This document shows, in pieces, positions 25,854 through 34,386 of a stretch of DNA of 64,000 bases. Below the pieces are notes generated by a model. It worked only from the letters and a program-made list of their open reading frames with translations. It was not told where the DNA came from and did not search any database. Position 1 is the stretch's first letter. Every line of letters begins with the position of its first letter. A program made the position numbers and the translations under genes. Origin of the DNA: Edaphobacter dinghuensis (GTDB taxonomy: Bacteria > Acidobacteriota > Terriglobia > Terriglobales > Acidobacteriaceae); NCBI RefSeq assembly GCF_014640335.1, contig NZ_BMGT01000001.1:1116001-1180000 (forward strand), read 5' to 3'.

Positions 25854-27824
25854 ATGGTAGACGACCATAATCCTGAACACACCGAGAGCAAACCCCTGAC
25901 CACCGAACTGGAAACCCTAGCGCCCGAAGCGACAGCGGCCAACACCGAACTGTCTTCTGAATCCACCTCAACCCAACAGCATGAAGCTGTCCACGAAGCC
26001 GCCGCCAACAACGCGCAACAAGATGCTCAATCCGGGCATGTTGCAACCGTTACGGCCGCCGCCGAAGAGTCTGCCGACGACGACTTGAACTACGATGCCG
26101 CTGACTTTGCGGCAGCGCTGGCGAATTTTGACCGCGAGCAGGCAGCCGATGCCGCCGCCGCCCAGAATCTGACCGCCGAAGAGGCGATTGTCGCCGGTAC
26201 CGTCCTCAAGATTACGGACAAGTATGTTGTTGTCGATATCGGGCTCAAGTCGGAAGGTTTGATTCCGCTGGCACAGGTGCTGGACATCCATGGCGCACCG
26301 AAGTTCCAGGTTGGCGATTCCGTTGAGGTTGTGGTTGAGCGTGAGGAGCCGGAAGGCGGCTACCTGGTCAGCTACGAGAAGGCGTTGCGCCACAAGGTCT
26401 GGGACAAGCTGGAGCTTGCCGCCAATGAGAAGACCCCCGTCAAGGGCATGGTTCTCAGCCGCGTCAAGGGTGGTCTGACCGTCGATATTGGCATCAAGGC
26501 GTTTCTGCCCGGATCGCAGGTCGAGGTTCGCCCCGTCCGCAATCTGGATGGCTACATCGGTACCGAGATCGAAGTTCGCGTCATCAAGCTGAACAAGAAG
26601 CGCGGCAATGTCGTGATCAGCCGGAAGGAACTGCTCGAAGAAGACCAGAACGCCAAGAAGTCGGTTACGCTGGCGACCCTGGAAGAGGGCAGCGTTCTGA
26701 CCGGAACGGTCAAGAACCTGACCGACTACGGCGCATTCGTGGATATGGGCGGTCTGGATGGCCTGCTGCACATCACCGACATGAGCTGGGGCCGGTTGAC
26801 GCATCCGCGTGATCTGGTCAATGTCGGCGACGAGATTCAGGTGAAGGTGCTGAAGTTCGACAAGGAGAAGCAGCGGGTTTCGCTGGGCTTCAAGCAGTTG
26901 ACGCCTGACCCATGGCTGGACGCGATCGAGCGTTACCCGATTGGGGCGCAGGTTCGTGGCCGCGTTCTCTCGGTTACCGACTACGGCGCGTTCGTCGAGC
27001 TGGAGCAGGGCATCGAAGGACTCGTTCACGTCTCGGAGATGACCTGGTCGAAGCGGATGAAGCATCCGTCGAAGATGGTGAAGCCGGGCGATGAGGTCGA
27101 CACGATCATTCTGAGCGTGAACCCGAACGACCGCCGCATCTCGCTGGGCATGAAGCAGTTGCAGGACAATCCCTGGGAGCAGTTGGAGGACAAGTATCCG
27201 ACTGGCGCGATCATTGAGGGCCGTGTTCGCAACCTGACCGACTTCGGCGCATTCATCGAGATCGAAGATGGCATCGACGGCCTGGTACACGTCTCGAACC
27301 TGAGCTGGACTAAGCGCATCAAGCATCCTTCGGAGGTCCTGAAGAAGGGCGAGAAGGTCAAGGCGATCGTTCTGGGCGTTGAGCCGGAGAACCGCCGCCT
27401 GTCGCTGGGCGTCAAGCAGTTGCAGCCCGATGTCTGGGACACGTTCTTTGCCCAGCACCGTGTGGGCGACGTCATCAAGGGCAAGATTCTGCGCACGGCG
27501 CAGTTTGGCGCCTTCGTTGAGATTGCGGAAGGAGTCGAGGGCTTGTGCCACGTCTCCGAGGCGGTCGATGCGAACCACCAGCCGGTGGCGATGGATGTGG
27601 ACTCGGAGCACGAGTTCAAGATCGTCAAGATGAACCAGGAAGAGAAGAAGGTCGGTCTCAGCATTCGGGCAGTTGGCGAAGAGGCCAGCCGCGCTGAGGT
27701 GGAGAGCTACAAGGAGCGTGAGAAGTCGCCGAAGGGTGGGTCGGGTTCGTCCTCGTCCTCCTCGTCGAGCAGCAGCACCACGCTGGGCGATCTGATCAAC
27801 TGGAAGCGATCTGAGCGCGAGTAA
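25854..27824 (+). CDS. rpsA: 30S ribosomal protein S1
   Basis: A 656-residue protein with six S1 (OB-fold) domains at about 110-180, 199-265, 279-350, 364-437, 449-523 and 537-607. The later ones carry the typical DYGAFV and GLVHVSEMTW pattern. S1 binds mRNA and helps start translation. Two oddities: an Ala/Glu/Thr-rich, probably disordered N-terminus of about 108 residues, and a C-terminal run of ten serines before TTLGDLINWKRSERE. The frame is open further upstream (to 25668), but MVDDHNPEHTE is the most plausible start; ATG at 25818 is an alternative. Confidence 0.92.
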   Translation: MVDDHNPEHTESKPLTTELETLAPEATAANTELSSESTSTQQHEAVHEAAANNAQQDAQSGHVATVTAAAEESADDDLNYDAADFAAALANFDREQAADAAAAQNLTAEEAIVAGTVLKITDKYVVVDIGLKSEGLIPLAQVLDIHGAPKFQVGDSVEVVVEREEPEGGYLVSYEKALRHKVWDKLELAANEKTPVKGMVLSRVKGGLTVDIGIKAFLPGSQVEVRPVRNLDGYIGTEIEVRVIKLNKKRGNVVISRKELLEEDQNAKKSVTLATLEEGSVLTGTVKNLTDYGAFVDMGGLDGLLHITDMSWGRLTHPRDLVNVGDEIQVKVLKFDKEKQRVSLGFKQLTPDPWLDAIERYPIGAQVRGRVLSVTDYGAFVELEQGIEGLVHVSEMTWSKRMKHPSKMVKPGDEVDTIILSVNPNDRRISLGMKQLQDNPWEQLEDKYPTGAIIEGRVRNLTDFGAFIEIEDGIDGLVHVSNLSWTKRIKHPSEVLKKGEKVKAIVLGVEPENRRLSLGVKQLQPDVWDTFFAQHRVGDVIKGKILRTAQFGAFVEIAEGVEGLCHVSEAVDANHQPVAMDVDSEHEFKIVKMNQEEKKVGLSIRAVGEEASRAEVESYKEREKSPKGGSGSSSSSSSSSSTTLGDLINWKRSERE

Positions 27825-27845
27825 GCTCAGTCACAGGAAGTACGG

Positions 27846-27878
27846 AGGGCCGCTCCTTAGGAGCGGCCCTTTCTTTTA
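27846..27878 (+). terminator. Rho-independent terminator after rpsA
   Basis: An 11-bp perfect stem AGGGCCGCTCC/GGAGCGGCCCT with a TTA loop, then TTCTTTT, 22 bp after the rpsA stop. Confidence 0.92.
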
Positions 27879-28052
27879 TATATTTCTATCTACTCGACAG
27901 CTTAAGTGGCATTTCCGCACCTTCGATGAGTACAGGGACGATTTTGCACTCACTCCGTACACGCGCACGGATATGATGGAACATCTCATCGCCGACGCGT
28001 ATCTGTGACGAGAAGACTCCGGTATTTCAAAAGGGACTACAGGACGCCATCT

Positions 28053-29237
28053 ATGATCAAGTTGAGGCAGCTAGGCTCTCTGTTTGCAGTGCTCTCTCTT
28101 TCCATTTCTCTGGTTGCACAGAAGATTCCGTCGGGAGCTGCCATCGATGCGAAGGTGAACGGCCTGATGACGCAGACAGGCGTCAAAGGCATGGCGGTTG
28201 CCGTCATCGACCACGGCCGGGTGAAGTATGTTCATGTCTACGGTATCCGCAATGCGAAGGGCGACCCGCTGACGACGGACACTGTCATGTATGGAGCGTC
28301 TCTCACCAAGACCGTGTTCGCGTATACGGTGCTGCAATTGGTGGATCAAGGCAAGCTGAACCTCGATACACCGATCGCGGCTGATCTTGACAGACCGCTG
28401 CCGACCTACGGACCTGATCCTGTCTTTCCTGACAAGTACGGCCCATACAAAGACCTTGCCGATGATCCGCGCTGGAAGAAGATTACGCCGCGCATGTGTC
28501 TCGATCACTCGACCGGCTTCAGCAACTTCTGGTTTATTGAGCCGGACCATAAGCTGCATATCCACTTCGATCCCGGCACGCACTTCAGCTATTCGGGTGA
28601 GGGTTTCGGCCTGCTGCAATTTGTTGTCGAACATGGTCGAAAGTCGCAAGGGCTGGGGCTCGATGTGGGCGACCTGACCCATGCGAACTTTGTACGTTTA
28701 GGAATGACGCGCACAAGCCTGACGTGGCGCGAGGGCCAGAACCCGAATGTTGCGGACGGCTGGAACGATCATGGTCAACCGGAGCCTCACTCCAAGCGCA
28801 GCAAGGTGCGCGTAGCCGGGTCGATGAACACCACTATCTCGGACATGGCGAAGTTTACCGCCGCACTGGTGCGCGGCGATGGCCTGTCAGCCGCATCGCG
28901 CGCCGAGATGGTTAAGCCTTCGCTGCACATTACGACGCGGACACAGTTTCCGCTCTTCCAGCCTGATCTTCCGGTGAGCGAGCAGCGCAAAGACCTTAAC
29001 GCCGGGCTGGGCGTTGTTGTATTCGATGGGCCGCAGGGACCGGGCTTTTACAAGGGCGGCCATGACGGCCAGACCGCCAACACCATGGTTTGCATCGAGC
29101 GAAGGCAGCGCTGTGCCCTGATCCTCTCGAACGATGTGCGTTCAGAGGCGCAGTTCGCCGATCTGGTTCGCTTTCTCCTTGGCGATACTGGCGTGCCCTA
29201 CGAGTGGGAGTATGGAGACTACGCCGGGAAATCATAA
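28053..29237 (+). CDS. Exported serine hydrolase, class C beta-lactamase/S12 family
   Basis: A 394-residue protein with a signal peptide (about 1-22). The catalytic S-x-x-K is GASLTKTVF. The second motif, normally Y-x-N, reads YSGEGFGL with Gly in place of Asn. The third is GGHDGQTA (H-x-G type). Members are periplasmic DD-peptidases, esterases or beta-lactamases; the changed second motif makes activity uncertain. The ATG at 28053 has AGGA upstream; a longer in-frame start at 28005 adds a basic leader that would spoil the signal peptide. Confidence 0.85.
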   Translation: MIKLRQLGSLFAVLSLSISLVAQKIPSGAAIDAKVNGLMTQTGVKGMAVAVIDHGRVKYVHVYGIRNAKGDPLTTDTVMYGASLTKTVFAYTVLQLVDQGKLNLDTPIAADLDRPLPTYGPDPVFPDKYGPYKDLADDPRWKKITPRMCLDHSTGFSNFWFIEPDHKLHIHFDPGTHFSYSGEGFGLLQFVVEHGRKSQGLGLDVGDLTHANFVRLGMTRTSLTWREGQNPNVADGWNDHGQPEPHSKRSKVRVAGSMNTTISDMAKFTAALVRGDGLSAASRAEMVKPSLHITTRTQFPLFQPDLPVSEQRKDLNAGLGVVVFDGPQGPGFYKGGHDGQTANTMVCIERRQRCALILSNDVRSEAQFADLVRFLLGDTGVPYEWEYGDYAGKS

Positions 29238-29449
29238 TTTTCTTGCCAAGTCACTCCTTGAGCAGAGGTGAGATCTGAGCCGGATCCCATCGCGGCTTGC
29301 GGAGAATGCCAGCGGCCAAACCGCTGAGGGAATCTGCAAAGATTTAGCCGGAATGATTAAGCGCCTGCGGCTTTTGTGGGGGTATCGCGGGGAATACCGC
29401 CGTTCTTTTCACACGCGCTGGGGGGCTTGCTCTCTTAAACTTTAGAGAG

Positions 29450-31708
29450 ATGATGGGCCTGAGGATACAGACGCAGCGGTGGTTGTGTGGGGGTTGCGTG
29501 GCGGTGCTTTGCTGCTGCGCGATGGTGCACGGAGTTTCGGCAAAGACGAGAAAGGTGGCACATCGCCGGGTGGAGCTGTCGCCATGGCAGCAGGCGATGC
29601 AGGGGCGGGAGAAGCTGGAGTCGATTCCGGCGGGGGCACGGACCAAGGCGGAGTATACCGAGGCGATGGACCGGTATCGCGCGATCTATCACCAGACGCC
29701 GGGCGATCAGTATGCGGCTGCGGCTGTGAATGCCGTGGCGGAGTTGCTGGCCGAGCAGGGGCGCGGATCGCATGACACGAAGGCGTTGAAGGATGCGGTG
29801 GGTCAGTATGAGTTTTTGCGGAAGCAGTATCCGGGCAGCTCGCTGCGCGTGGGCGCGTTGTTGGCCGAGGCGCAGATCTATGAGAACGATCTGCGTGACT
29901 CGGACGGGGCGCGGAAGCAGTATGCGCTGCTGGTGAAGGACTATCCCAAGAGCGAGCTGGCAGAAGAGGCTCGGGCTGGGCTGGCTTCTTTAAATAGCAG
30001 AGAGCAGGGGACTGGAACGACTACGGCAGGGACCAGGAGACAGGAGCGAGGGGCGAGAGAGCAGAAGAGTGTGGAGCAGGCTGCGGGGAGCGATAGGGAT
30101 ACCGCGAATAGGGCTGCTACTGATACGGCTTCGTTTGCCCCAATGCCGGTGACGAAACGGAAGTCGGCTGCGCGGAATGTGGTGGATACGAGTGCTCCGG
30201 CGCAGGCTCCGTCTGCGGTGGTGGAGACGGCAAATAATAAGGCGGCTGGAGTCGAAGAGGCTGGGCCGACGCATGTGGCGATGGAGTCGAAGCGGCATGG
30301 ACTGGCGCAGGTAACGGGGATTCGGCACTGGTCGACGCCGAACTATACCCGGGTGGCGATCGATCTTGGCGATGACGTGACGTATGAAGCGGCGCGGGTG
30401 CCGAATCCTGACCGCATCTATTTTGATCTGCATGGGACGCGGCTGGCTCCGCAACTGGTGGGCAAGAGTTTTACGGTGACGGATGATGGCTTTTTGAAAC
30501 GTGTTCGCGCCGCGCAATTTACCAACGACATGACGCGAGTGGTACTGGATGTGAATCATGTGACGGAGTATTCGGCGTTCTTGCTGCCGAATCCTTATCG
30601 ACTGATTATTGACATTCATGGAGGAAATGGAGAGCAGGGGGCGCCGACGGAGGTGGCGAAGACGGACTCGGCTCCGCCGGAGACTGCGGTCGTGGCGAAG
30701 GTTACGCCGGCGCGTCCTGTGCCGAATACGGTTGAGGCCAGGTCGAACAGCCTGGTCGAGGTGGCTTCGTTGAGCGATCAGCCGGGAAGGGTGGAGGCGA
30801 CGCACAGGCCGACCTCGCAGCCGATCTCGGCGGTGGTGAAGGACCCGGATTCGGGGGTTGCTGAGGCGCGACCGGATGATACGGTGAGCTCCGCGCGACG
30901 GACGAAGAAGAGCAGGGCGGAGGTTGCGGGGGCTGTTCCGGCGCGGGCGGCGGTGCCGACGGCGGATGGGGAGACTTCGCTGGTAAGGGCGCTGGGATTG
31001 AAGATTGGGCGCATCGTGATCGACGCGGGGCATGGCGGACATGACTCTGGCACGCTGGGCTATGGCGGCATTGAAGAAAAGGATGTTGTGCTGGATGTAG
31101 CGCTGCGGTTGGGCAAGCTGTTGCATGAGCGGCTGGGCGCGGAGATTATCTATACGCGGTCGGACGATACGTTCATTCCGCTGGAGACGCGGACGGCGAT
31201 TGCGAATAAGGCTCAGGCAGACCTGTTTTTGTCGATCCATGCAAACTCTTCGCGGGATGAGAGCGCGCGGGGTGTGGAGACCTATTATTTGAACTTTACG
31301 ACGCAACTCGATGCGCTGGAAGTGGCGGCGAGAGAGAACGCGGTTTCCGATCAGTCGATCCATCAGTTGAGCGATCTGGTGAAGAAGATTGCGCTGAAGG
31401 ACAAGATTGCGGAGTCGCGGGAGTTCGCTTCGGATGTGCAGGAGAGCCTGTATGGCGGGCTGGAGAAGGGGAATCCGGGGTTGAAGGACCGTGGCGTGAA
31501 GAAGGCTCCGTTTGTGGTGCTGATCGGCGCGAATATGCCTTCGATTCTGGCGGAGATCTCGTTTGTGACCAACCCGAACGATGCGCGGGAGCTGGAAGAG
31601 CCGGCGTATCGTGAGCGGGTGGCCGAGAGCTTGTATCGCGGCGTGGCAAAGTACGAGGCCGGGTTGAGCGGCGTGAAATTGCCGGTGGAGCGGGCCAGCA
31701 CGAAGTAG
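29450..31708 (+). CDS. N-acetylmuramoyl-L-alanine amidase with TPR and AMIN domains
   Basis: A 752-residue periplasmic cell-wall hydrolase that cuts the bond between MurNAc and the stem peptide. A signal peptide (about 1-31) is followed by TPR-like helices (about 45-185), a low-complexity linker, an AMIN domain (about 285-395, HWSTPNYTRVAIDLG), a second linker, and an Amidase_3 domain (about 520-745). Zinc and catalytic residues are visible in DAGHGGHDSG, GGIEEKD, LSIHANS and ILAEISFVTNP. The AMIN domain usually targets the division septum. It is longer than typical AmiC because of the N-terminal TPR part and linkers. Confidence 0.93.
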   Translation: MMGLRIQTQRWLCGGCVAVLCCCAMVHGVSAKTRKVAHRRVELSPWQQAMQGREKLESIPAGARTKAEYTEAMDRYRAIYHQTPGDQYAAAAVNAVAELLAEQGRGSHDTKALKDAVGQYEFLRKQYPGSSLRVGALLAEAQIYENDLRDSDGARKQYALLVKDYPKSELAEEARAGLASLNSREQGTGTTTAGTRRQERGAREQKSVEQAAGSDRDTANRAATDTASFAPMPVTKRKSAARNVVDTSAPAQAPSAVVETANNKAAGVEEAGPTHVAMESKRHGLAQVTGIRHWSTPNYTRVAIDLGDDVTYEAARVPNPDRIYFDLHGTRLAPQLVGKSFTVTDDGFLKRVRAAQFTNDMTRVVLDVNHVTEYSAFLLPNPYRLIIDIHGGNGEQGAPTEVAKTDSAPPETAVVAKVTPARPVPNTVEARSNSLVEVASLSDQPGRVEATHRPTSQPISAVVKDPDSGVAEARPDDTVSSARRTKKSRAEVAGAVPARAAVPTADGETSLVRALGLKIGRIVIDAGHGGHDSGTLGYGGIEEKDVVLDVALRLGKLLHERLGAEIIYTRSDDTFIPLETRTAIANKAQADLFLSIHANSSRDESARGVETYYLNFTTQLDALEVAARENAVSDQSIHQLSDLVKKIALKDKIAESREFASDVQESLYGGLEKGNPGLKDRGVKKAPFVVLIGANMPSILAEISFVTNPNDARELEEPAYRERVAESLYRGVAKYEAGLSGVKLPVERASTK

Positions 31709-31762
31709 GTTGGGTGATTCGTTTTGGCTGCCGATAGATTGTTTACCGGATTTAGCGAAGGG

Positions 31763-31810
31763 CAAATACAGGGGTCTCTCCACTCCGCTTCGCTCCGGTC
31801 GAGATGACGT
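31763..31810 (-). repeat. Dispersed intergenic repeat, unit 6 (short subtype)
   Basis: On the minus strand: ACGTCATCTCGACCGGAG, short core CGAAGCGGAG, then TGGAGAGACCCCTGTATTTG. Two partial head pieces follow in the same orientation, each GTCATCTCGACCGAA-like, at 31831-31850 and 31866-31881. It lies between the convergent amidase and CBM genes. Confidence 0.88.
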
Positions 31811-31918
31811 ACGGTTGTAGCAGCCTGTTGTTCGGTCGAGATGACGTGCAGTTGGGTGGTCTGCTTCGGTCGAGATGATGTACTTTTTCGTCCAGACTGA
31901 AATCTAAAAGTTCTGAGC

Positions 31919-32641
31919 TTAGTGAACTGGCTTGAAGTCGAAGTAGGCGAGGTTCATGTTGCCGCCTTTGAGGATGTGGACGGTGAGGACGCTCTTTCCT
32001 GCGGGGAGCCTGAGTTTCGTGATGGCAGGGGCGAGGTTCCAGTGGTGCCACTGGCGCCAGGCGATGGGGTCGACGGCGTTGAAGGTGGAGGTGATATTGA
32101 GGGGACCGCTGGCTGGTTTGCCGTTGACGTCGATTGAGATGGCTCCGCCGCGGTTGGAGGTATAGAGGAGGTCGGCGGTGTAAGTGCCTGCGTGGGCGAC
32201 CTGCACGGTGATGTTGAACCACTCGCCGGGTTCGGTCCAGCCGACGTATAGCTGGCCTTCAGTTGGCTGGACAAGGTCGTAGGGGCTATTGTCGATGACC
32301 TCAGGCTGATGCTGGAAGTTGTGGAACTTGGTGTAGGAGGTGTCGACGCCCTCGTCCATGCGGAACTGGTTGAGGTAGGTTCCGTCGGCTGGGTTCAGGG
32401 TTCCGCTGCCGAGGTTTTTGGCCTCGGTGTCGTGATAGGCGACACCTTCGCCGCCGCGGTCGTAGAAGGCACACTGGACGCGGCCGGGAATGCTCTGGAC
32501 TGCCTTGGAGTGGTCGTCGTTATAGGGAGTTCCCTTGTAGGTCTTTTGATAGCTGGCTGCGGATGCGGAGAGGGTGGCCGCCGCGAAAGCGACGATCAGG
32601 GTGGAGAGAACCGTGCGGGAGTGGAGCGTGCGTGTTTGCAA
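31919..32641 (-). CDS. Secreted CBM6-like carbohydrate-binding protein
   Basis: A 240-residue exported protein. The signal peptide spans about 1-29 (ending ASA before ASY). The C-terminal domain (about 110-240) has the CBM6-type beta-sandwich pattern: YVGWTEPGEWFNITVQV, AGTYTADLLYTSNRGGAIS, WRQWHHWNL and LPAGKSVLTVHILKGG. It has no catalytic module that I recognise. It may be an accessory binding protein for plant polysaccharide, matching the neighbouring pectin/arabinan genes. A promoter with a perfect TATAAT and a LacI-like operator lies upstream. Confidence 0.75.
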   Translation of the reverse strand: MQTRTLHSRTVLSTLIVAFAAATLSASAASYQKTYKGTPYNDDHSKAVQSIPGRVQCAFYDRGGEGVAYHDTEAKNLGSGTLNPADGTYLNQFRMDEGVDTSYTKFHNFQHQPEVIDNSPYDLVQPTEGQLYVGWTEPGEWFNITVQVAHAGTYTADLLYTSNRGGAISIDVNGKPASGPLNITSTFNAVDPIAWRQWHHWNLAPAITKLRLPAGKSVLTVHILKGGNMNLAYFDFKPVH

Positions 32642-32690
32642 GGGAAGATGCCTCCGAGGGATTGAGGTCTGAATCGGGAATCCTGTTTAG

Positions 32691-32702
32691 ACAAACGTTT
32701 GT
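32691..32702. promoter_or_regulatory. LacI-type candidate operator upstream of CBM gene
   Basis: ACAAACGTTTGT is a perfect 12-bp palindrome around the AAACGTTT core typical of LacI/GalR-family operators. It lies 24 bp downstream of the minus-strand -10 box and before the CBM start. Confidence 0.5.
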
Positions 32703-32725
32703 TGCGGTAAGGTTTAGGTTCGCCA

Positions 32726-32753
32726 ATTATATGGAGATTTTTGGCGAACTCAA
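32726..32753 (-). promoter_or_regulatory. Sigma-70-type promoter of the CBM gene
   Basis: Minus strand: TTGAGT (32753-32748), 16-bp spacer, TATAAT (32731-32726). The predicted transcript starts near 32719, about 78 bases before the CBM start codon. Confidence 0.65.
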
Positions 32754-32832
32754 GGGCGGTGATGCTTTCTTCTGCATCGCGCTGTGTTGATGTTGTTGGC
32801 TTTGGATTGAATGAGAGGGCGGCGGTAAAGAC

Positions 32833-32881
32833 GAAAGACAGGGATCTCTCCATTACGCTTCGCTTCGGTCGAGATGACGTG
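32833..32881 (-). repeat. Dispersed intergenic repeat, unit 7 (short subtype, diverged)
   Basis: On the minus strand: CACGTCATCTCGACCGAAG, core CGAAGCGTAA, then TGGAGAGATCCCTGTCTTTCG. It occupies the 350-bp gap between the divergent CBM and DUF6599-like genes, about 80 bp upstream of the CBM promoter. The rest of this gap holds the promoter and operator described separately. Confidence 0.85.
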
Positions 32882-32991
32882 TGGCTGGTGTTGCGCTTGC
32901 ATTGGTGTTGTTCTGCGTTGAAAGCGGGGGATAGCCGCTTCGCTTACGTGTTGGAGGTGGTGTAGTCTGACCGATAGCAGGGTCATGCTTC

Positions 32992-34173
32992 ATGGTCGAT
33001 AGGATTGAGTTCAAGCTTCGAAGGACGGCGCAACGCGTCGTGTTGTTGTGCCTGGTGGGTGCGATGCCTGCGGCCTTTGGGCAGAGCACAAAGACGATGC
33101 TCGTCGAGCCTCCTACCCCGCTCCTGCCAGCCCAGTTTGGGGCGTGGCAGCCGGATGGAAGTTCGCCCTCGTGTTCGGACTGTCCTCCCGTGGAGGGAGT
33201 GACGGGCGCGGTGTTGAAGGAGGATGGAGTAAGCCGCATCAGTCATGCGGCCTACCATCGGCTGAACAAACCGGGAACGATTACGTTGGACGCCTATCAG
33301 TTTGGCGATGCGACAGGAGCGGCGAGTGCATTTACGTTTTTGCGTAAGCCGGAGTCGCGCATGGTCCAGTCGAAAGACAGCCAGGTTGGCGCGGAGATGG
33401 CGGCTTCGGGAGCAGATTATATCTTTCGCAGCGGCACGACCGTAGTCGTGGTGGACGCGAGCAAGGCGGGAGCTCCGGCGGTAGGAGACCTGCGGCTGCT
33501 GGAGTCGACGCTGCCCAAGATCGGCGGGCCACGGGCGCAGCCTCCTCTGCTGCCGACCCTGCTGCCGACCAAGGGGCTGGATGTCGAGAGCGAGCGGTAT
33601 GCACTGGGGCCGATCGGCTATCAGGCGATGGGCGGTGTGCTGCCGGGAGATATTGTCGGCTTCGATAAGAGTGCCGAAGTGGTGATGGCGAAGTATAAGG
33701 GCCGAGGATTGTTGACGCTGCTGCTCTATCCGACGCCGCAGATTGCGGGCAACTACGGGCGAGAGATTGTGGCGGAGATGAACCGTCAGGGCGCGGCGGC
33801 GGGAACGGTGAAGCTGCGTCGTGAGGGGCCTCTGGTGGCGATGACGACCGGGGCGTGGAGTGCCGAGGAGGCTCAGAAGGCGGTCGAAGGAGTTCACCTG
33901 AACGCAGTGCTGACGGTGGAGAAGACCCCTCCGCCGGAGTTCCGGACGGAGGTTCGCAAGACGGTGAGCCTGCTGACCAGCATTGCCCTCCTGTCGGGCC
34001 TGCTGGCGCTGGCGGCGATCATCCTGGGGTTGGTTCTCGGATTTGGCAGGGCGGCTATCCGCGTGCTGCAGGGGAAGCCAGCGGCGACCGAGCCTGAGTT
34101 CCTGCGGATCGACCTGAGCGGCCGGGCAGAGAAGATTCATCTCGAAGGGGAGCTCCCGCCGACGCAAGGGTGA
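32992..34173 (+). CDS. Exported membrane-anchored hypothetical protein (DUF6599-like)
   Basis: A 393-residue protein with a signal peptide (about 1-31, ending AFG before QST), a large extracytoplasmic part (about 35-325), one hydrophobic helix at about 328-352 (LLTSIALLSGLLALAAIILG) and a short cytoplasmic tail. It contains FLRKPESRMVQ and other features that resemble acidobacterial DUF6599 proteins, an assignment I cannot confirm here. Function is unknown. It faces away from the CBM gene. Confidence 0.65.
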   Translation: MVDRIEFKLRRTAQRVVLLCLVGAMPAAFGQSTKTMLVEPPTPLLPAQFGAWQPDGSSPSCSDCPPVEGVTGAVLKEDGVSRISHAAYHRLNKPGTITLDAYQFGDATGAASAFTFLRKPESRMVQSKDSQVGAEMAASGADYIFRSGTTVVVVDASKAGAPAVGDLRLLESTLPKIGGPRAQPPLLPTLLPTKGLDVESERYALGPIGYQAMGGVLPGDIVGFDKSAEVVMAKYKGRGLLTLLLYPTPQIAGNYGREIVAEMNRQGAAAGTVKLRREGPLVAMTTGAWSAEEAQKAVEGVHLNAVLTVEKTPPPEFRTEVRKTVSLLTSIALLSGLLALAAIILGLVLGFGRAAIRVLQGKPAATEPEFLRIDLSGRAEKIHLEGELPPTQG

Positions 34174-34351
34174 AGATGTCTGCACCGGGGATGGTGCAGG
34201 GCGGAGGCTAAGCGGCTGATTTGAAGGTGTTTTGAAAATTTGCCAGACCATATTAGGCAAATAAAAAGCGAATATGTTTGGCTATGTTGTATGGGAAGTA
34301 ACCCCCGTAACTAATTACTAAATAACGACTTATGTTGATGATCTTTAAGCC
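34174..34351. other. A/T-rich intergenic segment upstream of sRNA candidate
   Basis: Part of the 452-bp gap between the DUF6599-like gene and the GH28 gene. It contains an inverted repeat TTTGCC-N11-GGCAAA at 34239-34261 and is otherwise A/T-rich with no convincing ORF. Confidence 0.5.
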
Positions 34352-34380
34352 TTGACACCTGATTTTGGCAAACTTAGTAT
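34352..34380 (+). promoter_or_regulatory. Strong sigma-70-type promoter (orphan)
   Basis: TTGACA (34352-34357), 17-bp spacer, TAGTAT (34375-34380). The same -35, spacing and -10 recur upstream of the receptor gene at 36600. No gene starts within reach before the terminator that follows. Confidence 0.75.
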
Positions 34381-34386
34381 TTCGCC

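Noticed and set aside
25968..27611. 547-codon minus-strand frame opposite rpsA
   Set aside because: Antisense shadow of the repetitive S1 domains; His/Leu/Arg/Asp-rich, no motifs, no ribosome site.
27745..27780. Poly-Ser stretch of rpsA as a simple-sequence phase-variation tract
   Set aside because: The codons alternate among TCC, TCG and AGC with no long uniform repeat unit, so slippage is not strongly favoured.
29990..31783. 597-codon minus-strand frame opposite the amidase
   Set aside because: Arg/His/Pro-rich antisense translation; the plus strand encodes a complete amidase with catalytic residues.
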